In this document: positions 49,101 through 62,100 of the stretch, in pieces
Layout: each line of letters opens with the position of its first letter
Position numbering within the stretch: the first letter of the stretch is position 1
Assembly (NCBI GenBank): GCA_013397795.1
Contig: VZTJ01004568.1
Span: 1-64,000, forward strand
Length of the DNA stretch: 64,000 bases
From: Orthonyx spaldingii
Lineage: Eukaryota > Chordata > Aves > Passeriformes > Orthonychidae
Direction of reading: 5' to 3'
Translations under genes and position numbers: made by a program
The notes under the pieces: generated by a model
What the model saw: only the letters and a program-made list of their open reading frames with translations
The model's database searches: none
What the model was told of the DNA's origin: nothing

Positions 49101-52100
49101 TCATTAATCTCAAAATTTTACCACAACATCTCAAGAAAACTGGTCTCAAGAAAGGAGAGTTAACAAGAGTCTTGAAGAGTCCCCTCCCATATGCTCAGTA
49201 CTTGCATAAACCTATGCAAGGGCAGGGAAGGAGTAGGGTTGCTTGTGTAACTCCAGAAGCTGAGGAGAACCTTGGGGGGAGGCAAGGGGAGCAAATAGTG
49301 ACACAGCACAGTTGCATTGACACTAATAAATTCAAGCACACGTGGGGACAGTTCTGAGCACAATTCCCCAGGACAGCATCCTTGTAAACCACACTGGCTG
49401 TACCTGTGGTCCCACTGCTCCTGCACGGGAAAGAAGGACCCTACTGGCCGCCCTTGTCCTGGAGTGGTGGACAGCTGGCAGAGGAGCCAGTGCCTCTTGG
49501 CTATGGCCAAGGTAAGAGCATGAGGGGCACAGACCACCAAGGACCTTCTCTTCCCTTCCCCATTCAGTTTCTGCATGTGCCAGAGGCAATCACAGAACTG
49601 TGCAGAGGCAGAAGGCTCGGGCCATGTAGAATGCAGCCACTGCTGCAGTTGCGGCCTTTGCCTGCTCTGTCAGTTCTCCACTCCTGTGAGAGGGACTGAC
49701 TTTCCTTGCAGTTTTTGTTCACCAAATCCAGGCTTGAGGCCCAGATTCCCAGCTGCTGCTGAGGGCTTTTGAACAAGCTAGCCCCTGGCCCCAGGTATCA
49801 GTCCTGAGCCTTTTAGAGAAGATCTTTTCCATTAGCAGTAACCACCTGTAGTCAGGCTGGGCAGTCCAGCTCCCAGCTCCTTCCCATAACCTTAAAGGAT
49901 ATCAGAAAGACTGGAGAGAGAGGAAAGGATCAAAGTGGTCAAGGGGAAACTTCACCACTCCATGGAACAAAGTGGTCTGAGATGTTCAATTATAATGAAG
50001 AATTTTTGTGTTGTGAAATTTTCCAGTTTTCTCTGAAGAGCTGTTAGACAAGGGTGGGTGTATCAAAGTCACAGACCTTTACCACTGACAGTCATCCAGC
50101 CCCTCTGATAGTTTCAATGGCTTGAGAATACTTTTATTTCTCAGTACACAGTTGCTGTTGAAATAAGTTCCTAATTCTTGCCCAGTTTCACATCAAAATC
50201 ACCCAGTATTTTTATCTGTCTGTCCCTTGTGGCTACTTTGGCAAAAGATAAATTATTTGCTATTAAAATATCCTGGCAAATCTAGCTAGCACAGGGCAGG
50301 TTTTTTCTTCCTGTCATTTGAAAAGCTATTAATATGTTCCCCAGGGTAGAGGTGATTAGTTTATACTAGTAACATAGTAATAACATACTGTCCTTAACCC
50401 TCTCATTATGCAAAGGACAAATACAGATGTTTGCACCAGAATTATGATGCTGGGACTAATTACTGACCAAGAAGTCATTTGAACAGTGAGTAGCATTATA
50501 CTTTCATACTACAGTATTCCTGACATGAGTAGCTGGGTTCTGAACATCATTGTGGGCATGATTAGCAACTTCTAGAAGTGTTTGTGCTTCATCTGCAGTG
50601 AAAAAGAGGACTGCTGAATGACTTGGCACAGCCAACATTAGCAGCAAGCAAGAGGAGAGAAAGAGAAAGAAAAAAAAGCTAGCAGCCTCATATATAATTT
50701 AGGCTTTCATTCAGTTTTGCTAGTACTTCAAAGTTGGTTTGTTATTACTAATTCAGTAGCTGGATCAGGTATCAAAAACTGCAGTAACAGTGAGAAGTTT
50801 GGCTTTCTGTTAGTCTCACTTCTAGCCAGTCTTATACTCTTCAAAAACTGGGCAGGCAAACTGGCACTCTGAAGTGCGAACAAGAAGTCAAAACAGTGAG
50901 TTCTGGTGTGGTTAATAACAAGAAGCAACTGTATTGCTCTGCAGTTGATGGGGAGGTAGACGGAAATTTTGTGGTGACTTGTGTATTTGCACACGTACAT
51001 CTCAACAGAAATTTAAGGGAATAATACAGTAGCAAACAAAGAGTATAGGCTAGTAAATATCAAGATAATTCTAGCAAAGGAATTTAGTGTATCTGTGCTG
51101 GCAAAGAGAGAAAAGTAGCCATTACCACCTGGGGAACAAGTTTCTCCTACATGTTTCTTTACACACTCACCCTGAGATGCCAATTTAAAAGAAGGGCCTG
51201 GTAAACCCAAAGTTTTCAAAGCAGCTGATTTATAAGAAGAATCTCCATGTGAAAAGAAACCATTGTAGTAGCTTTTGGGAAAGACAAAAAGGCTTATGAA
51301 TTGAGGACTGCTTTGAGACCATGGTCTTGGTGGAATTTTCACAGCTAGCCTTCCTGTTTTCAAAACACAGATGCATTCCTGCTTACTTGCTGAACTTTTC
51401 TAACACACAGCAAGAAAAGAACTTTTTCACAGCTCTGCTCATATTAAAGAAACCACTGATTTTTGTGATTTATTGATGTTTGGGAAGCCAACTAAGCAGA
51501 GTGGCGAGAAAAGAAAGACACCACAAATTTCACCATCATGCAGAGTGAATCCTCTGCAACACCTGCTACATCTTCCCACTCTGGCTCATCAGCAGTGTTT
51601 TTGGAGTTGAGCTGAACCTCAGCTATTGACCCAAAGCACAGGATGTCCCTTCAAGACCACAACCTTCCTAGTCATGCATTGTATCTTCTTTGCAGTAAAT
51701 ATTATCCCTGATCTGTCTTAAGACTTGATGGAATATATTGGGGAAATGATACAAATATTTCTGATGAAGATTATGTGGGCAGAATAAGGTATGCCCCTTT
51801 AAATAGACTGACCCAACCTCCCCTGAATTTTTCAGGATAAAAGCTCTAAACCCTCTTCGATTCACACGTGTATGTGTGACATGAAAACACAAGTTAAATG
51901 CAGATACAAATTCTGACAGTATATTCACAAATACCCTTTTTTAAGTTTGCACTGAAAGATCTGTTTCACATGGCAAACTGAGAATACTACAGCCTGAATG
52001 TTCTCTTCCAGGACAAATGGGCCCCCAGAAGGAGAAACCACAGGAAAATCATAGGGGTATAATTGAGAACAGGATATCATATTGAACATTGCTTATCTGA

Positions 52101-55100
52101 CACAACTTTTGTTCCATTCCAAAGGGATGGAAGCTGTTCTGGATGTGAGGAATGAATCAGACTCAAGAGGCTGCCGGGAATGAAAAAAGCTAAAACTCCA
52201 CAATCCTAAATGTTACTTTATCACAAAATATAAAAGATGGTAAATTTTGCAGAAAAACCCTATATACTAGATAAAAATCAGATGTATTGCCTATGTCAAT
52301 CCAAAGAAATGTAAAAATAAAAAATCTGGCTTTGTATCAAAACCATTGACAGTTTGGACGTTGAGTTGCATTTGGTTCTCATTTAACTACCTAATAATTA
52401 ATATTAAAATTTGACTTTTTTTGTTTTGTTTTGTTTTAACTAGATTAAATTCCATTGGGCTCCAATTCAGATAATAAAGCTATTGAGGTAATTTTAACTC
52501 ATCAAGCTTCCAGCAGAATGTCAGATAATTTATATGGCATATGTATTAAAACAGGTCACACCTGATTTGTTCTTAATTAAAGCCTCAACATAATAGCATT
52601 GCAATAAGAATAGTTACATGCATCTATTCATGGCTATAAATGACTACAGCAGTTTTAGGATCACTACTCCAGCTACTTTTTAAAAGATAATACACCTATA
52701 GAATTTTTCATTAAATATGAGTCAGGTGAAGAAACCTACCAGTTTAATTAACCCAGTGATGAGTTTGTTTCCTTTGCTTCCTATGTTCCCTCACAAAATT
52801 CTCTCTTTCGCTTTTTTTTTTCCCCACAATGATCCCAATGGAAAAGTACTGCATTTGCAAGAAAAATTCCTTTAAAGAGAGCTTTTTAATTGTCAGCAAT
52901 TTGTTTGTTTCAAATTCACACCTGCACATCACCCACTATTTCTGTGTTTCTTTTGATTCTTTATGAAAACCAGAACTTAAAAATTATGAAGCCTGTAGCA
53001 CAACGAGACGTGGGAAAACTGCAACTTCCACAAATATGTGTAATAATTAATACTAGAAATATTATAGTATTATTAGTAGCAATTACTAATATTTAAGAAT
53101 TGCTGTTCAAACAGGCGTAAAATTCTTATGCTGGTACTGTGTGATCAGCCATGGAGAGGTGGGCACACTTTGTGCCTTGCTATTACATGATAAAAAAACC
53201 CACATAAGCAGCTTTCTTGGTTTTAGACATCTGTGTGACTGTTTCTCTTCCTGTAAAAAGCATTGTCGTCTTTGATTCTGGGGCATGCTACAGGCAGAGA
53301 AAGGCCCTGTAGGCAGTGCGCAGGCAAACCACACACTTCTATGTCATTGCCTAGCCATTGTTAGCCTAGGGTTTGCCAGAGGCCGGGGTGAGAGCCAGAG
53401 AAATGTCAGCAAGGCTGGTGCAGAAGTGTAGATGGAGTGGATGAAGCGGGTTCGCACACAAGTACTTGGAAAGAGCAGAGTGGGAAGGCTCCTTGGGTGC
53501 AAGCACACGACAGGCATCAGACACCACAACACCATACCTCAGGGAAAGACAGAACTCTCCTGCTGCTGCACTGACAAAGGCACATGCATGACACAAACTA
53601 ACAAATACACCGTAATTGTCATGCCAGTGGGATGGGGATGTCATGCCCTTCTGAGATGGGGATGTAGCATTGCACAGAGGGTTAGCTGCAACTATTTTGG
53701 CATCATTAGCAACAGATGTTTTTACTGGGATCTTCAGCCTGAACTCCAAGTATTGAACTCTGCTGTCTTCAGAGACCAGCCTTCATTTACTACTTTGACT
53801 CTTACATGCATTAATCTATTTTTGCCTTTGCAACTGAGCAAATTGTCAAAGTTTATTTGCAATCACTAAGCAAAGATATTAGATGTTTGGAAGCTTTATG
53901 CCACTAAAAAAAACCATGTTGAATAGCCTTTATAAAACATGTAAGCAAAGTTAGCATCAAAGCCAAATAGTTTAGGTTGATGCTGACTTTGTGACCTGTC
54001 CCTGCTGGCAGGTGGATGGTGACTCACACATGCTCTAAATGTGCATGTGCTGTTTGAGACAAGCTGTTCAGGGGGTAATGATAAAATGCAGGCAGTGTTA
54101 TCTCTTGTAAAGCAAGAAAGGTGCATCCATATTTATTCTGCTGCATCAATAGCAAGTTCAGAAAAGAACATTGCAACTTTGGAGCAAGTCAGGTATCTGT
54201 GTTATCTGTTCACTCTACAGCACCAAGGATACAGGTATCTCCCAGCAGCAGAGATTCCTGAAAGAAGGGTAGAAAGAAGCTGTCCCTTAGAAGCAGGTGA
54301 GTCACTCTCTCTAGGGTACCAATTCCTATAGACACAACAGGCAAGTCTTGCTCCTTTACTCTGCTGGCAGCCCTTAGATCAGATCATCTCAAGAAATAGC
54401 CAAAAGCCAATTTCAGTGATGTCTCCAGCAGCGAGAGGGAGGGAGGAAATTAGGTTAGCAATCCATTTTGCCTAGTTCGGCAATTTTCAATACTGTGTTT
54501 CAGGATATTAAAAAACAAAGTAAAAACAAAAACAGAAACCAAAGAGAAAACAGACCAACAAAAACCACAAAAACCACCAAACCCAATCCTTAAATGCCAC
54601 CTAGTGGTAAAAGCTATTTTCTTTTATCATCCCTGCTTACTGGAAAACACAAGTGGAAAAGGATCACTACATGAAGTCATGCTTAGACTTCTGGATTTTT
54701 TGAGTTCACTGCACATTCTTACCTTTGAATGTCTCAAGGTCAGAAGCTTTAGGAATATTGGAAAGCCTCAATTCGAGGAACATTCGAAGGGCTCAACTCT
54801 GCAGTGCTGTGTGCTGCAATGTGTAACTTTCAAATGCCTCAACATGGGACCAGTATCCCCAGCTGCAAACTGGGGAGCCTGTCCTTGCAGCAGGACAATG
54901 GGTAGGTCTACTACATGCAACTGGTGTCTGTGTGAACCCAGAAGCTTTAAAATGCCGTTAAGAGAGACAGCCACCCATGATACAGGCACAAAAGGAATTT
55001 AACATGCAGAAATTTTAAAGCTTTATTAACAGTGGTATCTTAAAACTGGTTCAAAGTTGCTGCAGCAAGATTTTAGCTAGTTCACTGATCCTATTTGAAA

Positions 55101-58100
55101 TCTCTGTGCTGTTGCAAAACAAGCTGTCAACACCAGCTGAAAGGGTCTACCTAGCATGAATTCCAACTAAAATTACTGGCCTTTTGCTGGTACCTGTAGC
55201 CTTACACAAGCACTTCCTGGTCCTCCTTCACAAAACCCCTGTGCCATAATGTCCTCAGTACCTATCAGAACAGAGGTCACTGACCAGTTGTCTTCTGTTT
55301 GGATACACAGTGTTCAGGGGCTGCTTTTCTGCAGAAATACTCCTCATGTCTCCAAGCAAATGCTGCTGGGACCCCGATCAGCTGGGACTCCAAAGCAGAG
55401 CAAAGCCGAGCCAGTGATCTGCCCAAGCTCTGAGGAACTGCATGAAGTTCTCTGGCACGACACATTCTGCTCTCCTGTAGTTTTAACTCCACATTACAGC
55501 AAAGGAGCCTTTAATCCACCCACAGGCAACTTGCCTTCTTCAAAGCAGCACCATGGCAAGAGGTAGACAATGGGACTTCAGTGGATGTACTAAAGAACAT
55601 GTTTTCTGAGAAGTGCCTCTCTAGACAATGTTCCCACCTTTAAAAAGCTTAGGACCACACCAGAGAGCCTAGATCAAGTTTGGAAGCATCTATTTTTCAA
55701 GTAATTTACATCCATATGAAAAGTAGGGTGCTGACAGGGAAGAAAATCTCAGGATTCCCTGCTGAAAAGATCTGCAGCTTGACCTACTTGAACTGGTTTT
55801 CTCTTTCATTTCCCTGTAGCTGACTTCTCTTTAAGATACATGTGTAGGTTGTTATGTGTGCAGTAGTGCTCCTATTACCTAAAATAGGTTGTTAGGGTAC
55901 TGAACTTGGCATTTGCCATTGCCTCATCAAATGTGATATGCTGATGAAGGAACTGTTAAGTTTCAGATAGACTTTTGAGCACCTCCCTGTGAAAATCTAT
56001 AGCTCAAGGTATGCCATCACCACCTGAAGAACTTTTTCAAGAATCTCCATGTCATTGCAAGGCTAGAAACAAGTATCTGGCAGGTCCATGAACACCAGTT
56101 CCTAAGAAACCTCAAACCAGAAAAGAGCAGCCAGAGATTTACCCCAAAACCTGAAGTGCAGTGGGGCTGGCACCCCCATGGAGAAAGAGAAGACAAGACA
56201 CAAGGCTACCGGACTACAAGCACCAAGCTTACAAATCTCAAGGAATTCGGAATCACTATGTTTAAGCCCATTTTTACAATAGAGAACACACATATAATCA
56301 TACTCACAGAAGCCTTTACCATCTCAGAGGTGGGACAATGCCTTGAAGATGTGATGGCAACAATGGCTTCAAGCACTCCTCCACCTCTTTGTACTGCCTC
56401 TCAGAAGGAGAAACCTGCAAAATGCAATAGATGAGGACCACATCTTCCACTGGAGTAGGGGAATAAAGGAACAGAGACAGTAATCCTGCAGCCATGCAAG
56501 CTGGGCCAGGACATGCTCCTGCAACTCTTGGTTGTTCCTGCATAGCATAGGTATAGGGAAAGAATAGGTGGTAACAGAGCTCTGTGTCTTCACCCTTCCT
56601 ACACCTCCAGGCCCTCTCTGACAGCATTGGGCTCCTGAATTTTGCTTGTGCAGGTAGCATGCACTGTGGCATTTTCTTTCATGCAGGTCTGGGCTGGTGA
56701 TAGCTGTTTGGTGAGGACAGCTGTTTTGGGGATAATGCCTGTGGCCAGAAAATTTGTGTTTCAGCAGCCTTGCTGTCCCCACTTCCTACAAGCCACTTCA
56801 TCTTTATTCCACAGTCCTCTGTCCTTTGGTGGCAAATGCCCCTGCGACCAAAGTTCTCACCTCCTTTTAAAACAGAAGGTGCAGGAGCTAGGCATCTGTT
56901 TTCTGTCTAACTGGACTGGGATGCCACCTACACTTCCAAGTGTAACTACCCCATCCCAGAGGATCAAGGAGGAGCACATACAGGGTATTTGCAACAGCAG
57001 TTCATCAGTCCATGCCAAGGCCCACTAAGAACATGGGTAGGAAACTGGGATATTCAGAAGCACTGACAGATTGGTGGCAGGGACGTACATCACCTCCGCC
57101 CTCTCCATTTTTATCTGCTGCAAACCTTTAGGAACAGGTACTGTTTTGAAGTGGTGGCATAATTTTTCATCCTTTTTTCACTGCTCAAACGGCAACATCC
57201 ATTACTTTTACAACTGAATATTTAACTTGCAGATCAAAGGCCTGAGAGTAGGCCAGTCTTTCAAAAAGAAGATAGTGCTATTCCCTAAACTTAATGCAAT
57301 TTAATACAGGGCAGTGAATGAAATCTGCTCTTTCAGGAAGTATCTCACTCCAGCTCAGATCCTTTTTTACTTATGCACATTAAATGAAACCATCCTGATA
57401 CAAACAAATGCACTACCCAAAATAAAACACTTTTTGATAGAGACAATACACTAATCCTGAACTGAAGAGACATACCTTTCCAATGAGAAATTACAGAGGA
57501 GCAAAATTGAGGTCTGAAACTCTGTTATTTTAGTATCTCTCAGGACGTCCAGCCCACGATAGAGCCTTACTTCCTTTTACAAAATGCTTTAAAGAAGAAA
57601 ACCTGCATGTATTTTTGCCCATTTCCTTCGAGTTAAGATATGAACAGATGTAGATTTGCTTGTTGCCTGCTCACGTAGCCCACCGTATAGAGATCGGGCA
57701 TTTAATTCTGGTGGTTTCCAGGCAGAACAGTACTAATGAATAGCACATGACTGCATGTCTTTGCAGTGAACAGTAGCATTGTTGTTAAATTAGCATTGCC
57801 AGGTACTGTGGTCTTTGAACTCAGGTGTCTTTGGACTTAACTATTTCTTGGAAATGTAATATATTAAAAATATACGCATGCAAATGAAATGAATACATTA
57901 CTTGAAGTAACCTGGTGAAACCCAAACTCTAAAGGTGGTGCATCATTTAGGACATACCTGAAAGCAGATGTAGATGTCCATGTATGCAATACATTCACTA
58001 TTGCCAGATCTAAAAGCTATTAGGCTATGACCTACTACAATATACTTCTCGTTTCTGCAGCAAGAGACAAAAGCAACAGAGTGTATCACATAGTTTATTA

Positions 58101-58412
58101 ACAACTGAGAAGCACTGTGGTCATCAGAGACAAAGCACACTTCAAATATGAAGCCTGTGAGGTTAAATTTGGAAAATTATGATACTGAGATGGGGCTCAA
58201 GGGGAAAACCCAAGAACCTTCTGCAGCTGCTTCTAGAAATCCCAGTAACAGGAATTTATACAGGGTTGCAGTACTGCAGTTCTCAGCACTGACTGCTGTT
58301 TAAATGGTTCCAACTGCAACAACCTCCACATGGCAACTCCTAGTCAGGATATGGTGCACTTTGCCACACCGCTGACTGAGAAGTCTCAAGAAGCTGCCCC
58401 TTTCTCACTCTA
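46106..58412. other. intergenic DNA, no gene seen
   Basis: A long stretch with no recognised exon, RNA gene or clear transposon. It contains a GTTTT simple repeat near 52418-52437 and an A/C-rich low-complexity tract at about 54512-54590. Open frames, the longest about 145 codons, lack any family signature. Confidence 0.4.
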
Positions 58413-58445
58413 AAACAAACAAACAAACAAACACACACAAAAAAA
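58413..58445. repeat. AAAC simple repeat
   Basis: About five to six units of CAAA followed by CACACA and an A run, just upstream of the AGGF1 CpG island. A similar GTTT repeat lies at 1576-1596 near S100Z. Confidence 0.85.
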
Positions 58446-58718
58446 GTCCCATACTTTTGTATGATAGTACACGCTAGAATTACTTTTCACTCTGTTATAT
58501 AATGCAGCTGAGGCCCTGACGCCCACCCGCAGCAGCAAACTCTGCCTGGCACGCCCAAGCGCAGGTGACGGTGAAGGTAGGTAACAGACTTCGAGCACGT
58601 CCGGCCCCGAGACCGTCCCGCCTTTGGGGGTTGCCGCTCATCTTTCAGCTTCTCCCCGGCGCTGCCGCTGTGCCACGAGCAGCGCCGCCGGTGCCGGCCG
58701 CTCCCGGGGAGCCCCGCG

Positions 58719-58748
58719 NNNNNNNNNNNNNNNNNNNNNNNNNNNNNN
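58719..58748. other. assembly gap in the AGGF1 promoter
   Basis: A run of 30 N is followed by a run of C in a very GC-rich context. Promoter sequence is missing here; the real length is unknown. Confidence 0.97.
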
Positions 58749-58912
58749 CCCCCCCCCCCGCCGGCCTCTCCCGGGCGCAGGCGCACCGCCGCTTCCGGCG
58801 GCTCCCGCTCCCGTTCCGGGCCGCGCTCCCGCCGTGCGGGACGGACCGAGCCTCGCGTGCCGCGGCGACAGCGGTCAACGGCCTTTTCCTGCCCTCACGC
58901 CCGGCGGGCGCC

Positions 58913-59100
58913 ATGGCCACGATCGGGGCCGGTGGGCGGGNGAGAGCCGGGCGGACCCGGGCGAGCGGGAGGCGGCGGCGGCGTTGCAGGAGGAGCTGAG
59001 CGAGTGCCGCGCGCAGCTGGAGCGGGTGCGGCGGCGGCTGCGGCGCACCCAGCACCTCTACCGCCGGGAGCGGGAGCACGGCGAGGCACTCAGCAGGCAG
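58913..59100 (+). CDS. AGGF1: AGGF1 exon 1 (coiled coil), frame break at an N
   Basis: The ATG at 58913 (context GCGCCATGG, a strong initiation site) opens a frame that would stop within exon 1. The coiled-coil frame used by the exon 2 junction is offset by one. The ambiguous base at 58941, in a G-rich run, lies between them. If two bases stand where one N is given, the frames join. The exon ends CAG before donor GTAGGG at 59101, in phase 0. This is most likely an assembly error, but not proven. Confidence 0.75.
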
Positions 59101-62100
59101 GTAGGGCCCCCTGCCCCGGGGACCGCGACCTCCGGACCAGGCGGCACGGAACCCCCGCTGCCGCCGTCCCCGACGGGGTGCGCCACTTGCCCCCTCCACC
59201 AGACGTGCCTGTTCCACCCGGTCCCTCGGCTCCCGGCGCCCTCCGGGCTCTCCTGGCCTGCGGGCGGCCAGAGCTGGTTTGAGGTCTCGAGTCAGAGCTT
59301 CGTGGTGAGAACGAAAACGCCTTCTCTGCCACAGGGTTAGAAGGAAAAACTGCTTGTAGCAGAGGGAAAGAAATTTATTGAACGAAGCGTGAGGTATAGG
59401 AAAAGTGGAACAACTACCGTGTGAATGCTTAATGGCAAAACAGAGAAGTTTAGGGGAGCCCTCATCGCGGTGTGCAGCTTCCTTGTGAGGGGAGACAGAC
59501 GGGCAGCACTGATCTCCTTTCTGGCAGAACCGGAGGGAACGGTGACAGGGGAGTTTTAGATTGGATATCAGAAAAAGGTTCTTTATATAGGGGATGCTTG
59601 GGCACTGGAACAGGCTCCTCAGAGAAGTGGTCACAGCACCAAGCCTGACAGAGCTCAAGCGTTTGGACAATGCTCTCAGGCACGTGGTGTGATTCTTGGG
59701 GATGTACTGTGCAGGGCCAAGAGTTGGACTCCATGATCCTTGTGGGTCCCTTCTAGTTCAGAACATTCGGTGGTTCTGTGGTTTGTAAATACCACAGTTG
59801 GCACCACAAAACAGCCGTCATTGCTTGAAATCCAACTTTACAGGGTGGGCATTTAGGAATAACCTTGGTTAAGTTTCTCTGCTCCTCAGTGAGCAGAAAT
59901 TATGTGTTTCTTTATGCCAACCATTCAAGTGCAAAATTGTCTCCTGCCAAACAAAGTCACTTGAAACACCTGTGATGCCGTTATGTTTATTTTGAATTAT
60001 GAAATGCGAAATAGGCTGACTCTTTTCTGAGATGCAGAGCACTAAAATGCATTCTTGTGTTCTTAACATGCAATTTTTCTTTCAGGTAGAAGAACTCACT
60101 AAGGAAATCCATAATAGAAAGGAGAAAGATACGTCTAGTGTAGAAGTACAGACAGAGGACTGTGCTGAATGGCCACAAGCAGGTAGAGAGGGTGGTGACT
60201 CTTTAAATGGGAATCTAGAATAGTATCTTAGTGCAAAAATTTTGTAATATAGAATTCATTTCAAGTCTGTATCCTTTGCTGAATTAAACTCAGTAACCTG
60301 ATATTATCTTTTAGACCGTTTCCTATTTATTCAAACCATTAATTCAGGATAAAATGTAGCATGGACTGTCAGAATTCATGCCATTGTAATTTGTTACGTA
60401 ATAATCTCTTGTTGCAAACATACATGTTTTACCAGTTTTTGAAGGCTATTAAAACAAAACATAGTTTGTCTAGTAGGAGTAAAATAAATTCAAAGTAGAG
60501 CCACTACTTAATATTTTATTTTCATTAGACTACTTACTTGCATAAATGCCCAGTTTAAGATTTAGCATCGCTAAACTGTGTTAGTAAAATACTGCTTTGC
60601 TAGTTTTGGCAACTTCAACTTTTCCTTCTCTTTCCCCCTTCCCCCTGCAGATTATTACTACTATGAAAATTATTACAACCACACTGATACTCAAGATTGT
60701 GCATCTGAACTACCAGTGCAGCACAACCATGGGACTGAAGGCACTGAACATACTTCCACAGAGGAATCACAGACAATTGTTAATATTCCACTAAAGAAGG
60801 ATGGCACCAAAGTCATTGAAGATGGAGAAGAGGAAAATTTCGTCCAGAATTCACAGGTTTTTGGACTGAATGGGGTTTTACCAGTTTTGAAATCAGTACT
60901 CTGTTAATATTCAATCTAAAAGATGTGCTTGTGGTCCTGAAATCTTTATCCAAAATTATTCTTTTGTGATGGTCCGGTGCTGATAATATCCTTGTATTTC
61001 AAAACTAATTCTTTTTGGAGTATGTTCCAAGTGTACTATCCTCTTAGGTTTGTGTCTTGGAGTTTGAGAGTTTTTGTAAAACGGCACATATATGCTACAT
61101 AGCCTGGAAGCAGGCTCTTTTTTATCAGCAGAGTATGTCCAATATTTCCATGTGGATTTTCTTTGATAGTACTTTTTATTTTTTTATGCCATTGACATAA
61201 GGAAGCAACATATAAGGAGAAGAACATTGTTGGTGGGGTTTATTTGTTTATTTTGTGGTGGATTGGTTTTCTTCCCTGCTTTCCAGCCTTCTCTTAGGTC
61301 ACTCACTTAACTGAGTTTGTGCCTTAGCATCTAGCAACTGAAATGGAACAGAGAGCAGAAATCTGTCTTAGGAATGTTCTGAAAGATGTTTCCTGTGTGT
61401 ATTTTTGATATGAATCACTTTTGAGTAAAGCTAGGGAAAAACAAACGACACAGGCAGAAGTCTTGGTCCTGTTGAAATCTGTAGGAGTTTATCAGTAAAC
61501 AACAGCCAGAGTTTTGCCTTCTGAAGCAGTCCAAGTTCATAGAACACTTACCTTTCTAACTTTCTGTTATCAGGAGACGGAAGAAACTTCAGTACCAGAG
61601 GGTTCTTTGGCAGAGAGCTTGAGAGCTGCTGCAGAGGCTGCTGTTTCACAAACCGGATTTATTTATGATGAAAATACAGGATTGTATTATGACCATAGCA
61701 CTGGATTCTACTACAATTCAGTAAGGATAATTTCCAAAATCCTTGGCATTTTTTCTCTATTGCAAAAGTTTTGTTAGTAGAAGTTCATATGAGCAAAGAA
61801 CTAAGATCTTAGCTGATCTTACCTTTTGAAAAACAGGTTACTGAAGATTAATAGTGTTAAAAGTGTTTTTAAATTATTTCAGGCAAAGATAGGCTAAGAT
61901 ACAAATTTCGGTTATAATTCAGTTCTTTTTGATGTCTTCTGGATCTTTAAGTTGCTTGGAATTGTAGAAATTTTAACTCTTTCAAAGCTAAGAGCTTGAG
62001 CTTAAAGACGTCCTGTTTAGAAAAAGACATCTTACTGAAGTAAGTCAGTTTCTTCTATGCAGCAAAAAGCGTGTTGACAGAAAATACACAAAATGTGCTT

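Larger units (their letters stand above)
58540..59280. promoter_or_regulatory. CpG island with AGGF1 promoter
   Basis: Composition changes sharply to very GC- and CpG-rich around AGGF1 exon 1, with no TATA box. An NRF1-like GCGCAGGCGC is at 58775-58784 and an ETS-like CTTCCGG at 58792-58798, both 115-140 bases before the start codon, as expected for a housekeeping promoter. The island contains a 30-base assembly gap. Confidence 0.8.

Noticed and set aside
58645..59670. 341-codon minus-strand open frame across the AGGF1 CpG island
   Set aside because: It is a GC-rich chance frame that runs antisense through AGGF1 exon 1, an assembly gap and a CR1 fragment, with low-complexity arginine/alanine content.
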